A stretch of 6,604 bases of DNA from Desulfotomaculum sp. GTDB lineage: Bacteria > Bacillota > Desulfotomaculia > Desulfotomaculales > Nap2-2B. A program made the position numbers and the translations under genes. The DNA lies in assembly GCA_003445555.1 (NCBI GenBank), contig DMDI01000016.1, positions 1-6,604 of the forward strand, given 5' to 3'. Of this stretch, positions 5,155 to 6,604 are shown one piece after another. Positions within the stretch are counted from its first letter, which is position 1. Each line of letters begins with the position of its first letter. The notes beneath the pieces are model-generated. The model was not told the origin of the DNA. It searched no databases and saw only the letters and a list, made by a program, of their open reading frames with translations.

Positions 5155-5820
5155 ATGACCGGTCCGTTAAACCTTACTCCTGCCCGGGAAGATTATATAG
5201 AAGTTATCTTAAATTTGACCGAAAAACAAGAGAAGGTAAGAATTACCGATATTGCCGCCAAGCTGGGTATTGCCAAGGCCAGCGTAAATGAAGCCGTCAA
5301 GGCCTTGGCCGGGCTTAAACTGGTAAAGCAAGAGAAATACGGCCCGGTCGAGCTAACTCCGGAAGGCAAAGAGCAGGCCGTTAAAGTCCGGTACCGGCAC
5401 CGGATGTTAGCCAGGTTTTTAACGGACGTTCTTCACGTAGACCCAATAACGGCTGAAAAAGACGCCTGTTTAATTGAACATGTAGTCAGTCCGGTTACCT
5501 TGCTCAGACTGACGGAACACCTTGCACAAACCGCTCCTTTAAAAGATAAAAAAGAAAAAAGGGAGGGATGGAAAATGGAAGCGGTTAATACCCAGGCTTT
5601 GAGTGAACTACCACTAGGAGCTAAAGGTAAGGTAGTGCGGATTACTAATACCGAAGGTGTGCGGCGGCGCATCCTGGATATGGGAGTGGTTTTAGGGGCG
5701 GAAGTGGTAGTGGAGGGGAGGGCCCCCTTAGGTGACCCGATGGAGATTAGAGTTAAGGGTTACCGCTTAAGCCTGAGAAAAAATGAGGCGGCTAGTATTT
5801 TTGTCAGCCAGGAAGAATAA
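5155..5820 (+). CDS. DtxR/MntR-family metalloregulator fused to a C-terminal FeoA domain
   Basis: A 221-residue transcriptional repressor that should bind the two GTTAGG...CCTAAC palindromes when loaded with Fe(II) or Mn(II). Residues 8-72 form the winged helix (recognition helix around KASVNEAVKALAGL, 41-54; wing LVKQEKYGPVELTPEGK, 56-72). Residues 75-125 are the dimerisation and metal domain, with H82 (RYRHRML) and C105/E108/H109 (DACLIEHVVS). D13 and E16 (EDYIE) correspond to the MntR ligands D8 and E11, while C105 corresponds to DtxR C102, so the metal site is mixed. A Lys-rich linker (130-140) leads into a FeoA/SH3-like domain (148-217: LSELPLGAKG, GVRRRILDMG, GDPMEIRVKGYRLSLRKNEA). A ribosome binding site and ATG inside the linker could also give the FeoA domain separately. 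The next gene starts 11 bp after the stop. Confidence 0.92.
   Translation: MTGPLNLTPAREDYIEVILNLTEKQEKVRITDIAAKLGIAKASVNEAVKALAGLKLVKQEKYGPVELTPEGKEQAVKVRYRHRMLARFLTDVLHVDPITAEKDACLIEHVVSPVTLLRLTEHLAQTAPLKDKKEKREGWKMEAVNTQALSELPLGAKGKVVRITNTEGVRRRILDMGVVLGAEVVVEGRAPLGDPMEIRVKGYRLSLRKNEAASIFVSQEE
5561..5577 (+). promoter_or_regulatory. Internal ribosome binding site and ATG for a free FeoA domain
   Basis: Within the linker of the regulator gene, GGGAGG (5561-5566) stands 8 bases before an in-frame ATG (5575-5577, Met141). Initiation here would yield an 81-residue protein starting MEAVNTQALSELPLG and ending at 5820, which is the normal length of a stand-alone FeoA. The sequence could be a relic of two genes that fused by loss of a stop, or a working dual start. 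Lys/Glu/Gly codons in the linker make G-rich stretches more likely, which tempers the claim. Confidence 0.5.
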
Positions 5821-5831
5821 AGGATTGGTAT

Positions 5832-6095
5832 TTGGTAATGAATAAGCAAACATTTCCCCTTACTTTTTTAACGGCCGGTCAAAAGGCCGCGGTTAAGGAA
5901 ATTGCCAGTGGAAGAAACCTGCGCCACCGTTTAAACGAACTAGGCTTTGTCCGGGGGGCCGAAGTCCAGGTTATCCGTAATGATGGTTGCGGACCCATAA
6001 TTATTTCTTTAGGAAACGGTTTGGGGAATAGTCGGCTGGCCATTGGCCGGGGGGCAGCGCACAAGGTTATGGTGGAAGAGGTAAAAGAAGCTTAA
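5832..6095 (+). CDS. feoA: FeoA family ferrous iron transport protein
   Basis: A small cytoplasmic SH3-like protein of 87 residues that in known systems assists or regulates the Fe(II) transporter FeoB. FeoA hallmarks are PLTFLTAGQKAAVKEI (9-24), LRHRLNELGFVRGAEVQVI (30-48), a Gly/Pro turn (NDGCGPI) and NSRLAIGRGAAHKVMV near the end. The start is ambiguous: a TTG at 5832 has AAAGGA 7 bases upstream, whereas the ATG at 5838 (85 residues) is 13 bases from that site. The gene follows the regulator-FeoA fusion after 11 bp and is presumably co-transcribed with it. Its sequence differs clearly from the fused FeoA domain, so this is not a recent duplication. Confidence 0.92.
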   Translation: MVMNKQTFPLTFLTAGQKAAVKEIASGRNLRHRLNELGFVRGAEVQVIRNDGCGPIIISLGNGLGNSRLAIGRGAAHKVMVEEVKEA

Positions 6096-6103
6096 AAATA
6101 TTT

Positions 6104-6166
6104 GCCGGCTAGATGATTAGCCTAAGACAAGCCTTTCTTTTAAGGCGTTTGCCTTTAGCTAGCGGG
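6104..6166 (+). other. Alternative RNA hairpins between feoA and feoB
   Basis: Several mutually exclusive stems can form: GGCTA/TAGCC (6107-6111 with 6118-6122), GCCTT/AAGGC (6131-6135 with 6142-6146), AAGGC/GCCTT (6142-6146 with 6151-6155), and a long-range stem between 6105-6112 and 6159-6166 with seven of eight pairs. The shared use of 6107-6111 and 6142-6146 gives a switch-like appearance. It matches no riboswitch class I can name. The stems are short and could be chance. Confidence 0.35.
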
Positions 6167-6184
6167 ATGACCATTAAAAATTTT

Positions 6185-6207
6185 ATATTTGCTTTTCAAG
6201 CAAATAT
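6185..6207 (+). terminator. Probable terminator after feoA
   Basis: ATATTTGCTT (6185-6194) pairs perfectly with AAGCAAATAT (6198-6207) around a TTC loop, followed by TTTATTATTT. The 10-bp stem has few G-C pairs, so it is probably a leaky intrinsic terminator separating the regulator-feoA transcript from feoB, which has its own operator just downstream. Confidence 0.5.
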
Positions 6208-6220
6208 TTATTATTTGCCT

Positions 6221-6244
6221 TAATGTTAGGCTAACCTAACATTA
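6221..6244. promoter_or_regulatory. DtxR/MntR-type operator upstream of feoB
   Basis: TAATGTTAGGCT (6221-6232) and AACCTAACATTA (6233-6244) form a 24-bp inverted repeat with one mismatched pair. It has the same GTTAGG...CCTAAC core as the operator at 5113-5128. A weak promoter, TTGCCT (6215-6220) and TAACAT (6237-6242) with a 16-bp spacer, would be wholly covered by it, so bound regulator should block feoB transcription directly. The promoter hexamers are inference. Confidence 0.8.
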
Positions 6245-6282
6245 CTTTTAAATAAAAATAAACCATTTCAGGAGGGGAAGTA

Positions 6283-6604
6283 ATGGAGACAGGGATAAAG
6301 ACAACGGAAACAGCGGTAAAAGTAAAGGCAGAAAAGGAGCAGGTCATTGCCTTAGCTGGAAACCCCAATTCTGGTAAAACCAGCCTTTTTAATGACCTTA
6401 CCGGTTCCCACCAGCAGGTAGGCAACTGGCCCGGGGTAACGGTGGAAAAAAAGGAAGGCAAGCTTACCTGCCAGGGGGAGTCTTTAAAAGTGATAGACCT
6501 GCCGGGAACTTATAGTCTGGGCGGCTATACCGGGGATGAGCTTATTGCCCGCAATTTTATCCTTTATGAACAGCCAGGCGTAATTATTAATGTGCTTGAC
6601 GCCG
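6283..6604 (+). CDS. feoB: FeoB ferrous iron transporter, N-terminal GTPase part (truncated by window edge)
   Basis: The first 107 codons of FeoB, the membrane Fe(II) transporter with a cytoplasmic G-protein-like domain. After a charged lead of about 20 residues come the G1 P-loop GNPNSGKT (26-33), the HQQVGNWPGVTVE segment (43-55) with the G2 Thr at 53, and the G3 DLPG (72-75) in IDLPGTYSL. The NVLDA strand before G4 is reached at the window end. The frame is open with no defect. The ATG at 6283 has an AGGAGG ribosome binding site (6270-6275) 7 bases upstream. The remainder, including the transmembrane permease, lies beyond the window. Confidence 0.96.
   Translation, partial: METGIKTTETAVKVKAEKEQVIALAGNPNSGKTSLFNDLTGSHQQVGNWPGVTVEKKEGKLTCQGESLKVIDLPGTYSLGGYTGDELIARNFILYEQPGVIINVLDA

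Noticed and set aside
5433..6461. Minus-strand open frames at 5433-5672, 5879-6064 and 6231-6461
   Set aside because: They are shadows of the regulator-FeoA fusion, feoA and feoB. The last would also cross the feoB operator and leader.

Overview
The window looks like chromosomal DNA from an anaerobic, endospore-forming member of the Firmicutes, possibly a thermophile of the Carboxydothermus, Moorella or Peptococcaceae kind. The evidence is a GerW/YtfJ sporulation gene with a forespore-type promoter, strong AGGAGG-like ribosome binding sites, a type A RNase P RNA, and ferrous-iron (Feo) transport genes under a DtxR/MntR-type regulator. The genus is inference; no marker here fixes it.

Layout. 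Bases 1-135 (minus) are the 5' part of the RNase P RNA gene, cut by the window edge, with its promoter at 149-178. Bases 264-659 (minus) encode a small stand-alone B12-binding-like domain with its own sigma-A promoter. Bases 750-880 are a 131-bp palindromic, MITE-like element that ends exactly at the stop codon of the next gene and carries a very strong potential G-quadruplex. Bases 881-1297 (minus) encode a GerW/YtfJ spore protein. Bases 1574-2581 (plus) encode an unrecognised 335-residue protein with a C2-like N-terminal part and a charged helical C-terminus. Bases 2729-3508 (plus) encode a DUF72/YecE-family protein. It converges on, and overlaps by 68 bp, a minus-strand pair: a DUF123 GIY-YIG-like protein (3441-3944) and a metallo-beta-lactamase-fold enzyme (3974-4909).

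The right end (5039-6604, plus) is an iron-transport locus: promoter, perfect 16-bp metalloregulator palindrome, a DtxR-like regulator fused to a FeoA domain, a free-standing FeoA, a 187-bp spacer with alternative RNA hairpins, a terminator-like stem, a second operator of the same type, and the start of feoB. The inferred circuit is that the regulator, when loaded with Fe(II) or Mn(II), binds both palindromes (core GTTAGG...CCTAAC) and represses its own operon and feoB. FeoA is a small SH3-like partner of the FeoB transporter.

The most unusual points are: an internal ribosome binding site and ATG inside the regulator-FeoA fusion that could release the FeoA part as a free 81-residue protein; the palindromic G-quadruplex element; the B12-domain protein that keeps DxHxxG but has lost the other usual cobalamin-contact motifs; and the uncharacterised C2-like protein. 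Nothing suggests CRISPR, a complete insertion sequence, a prophage or tRNA genes.
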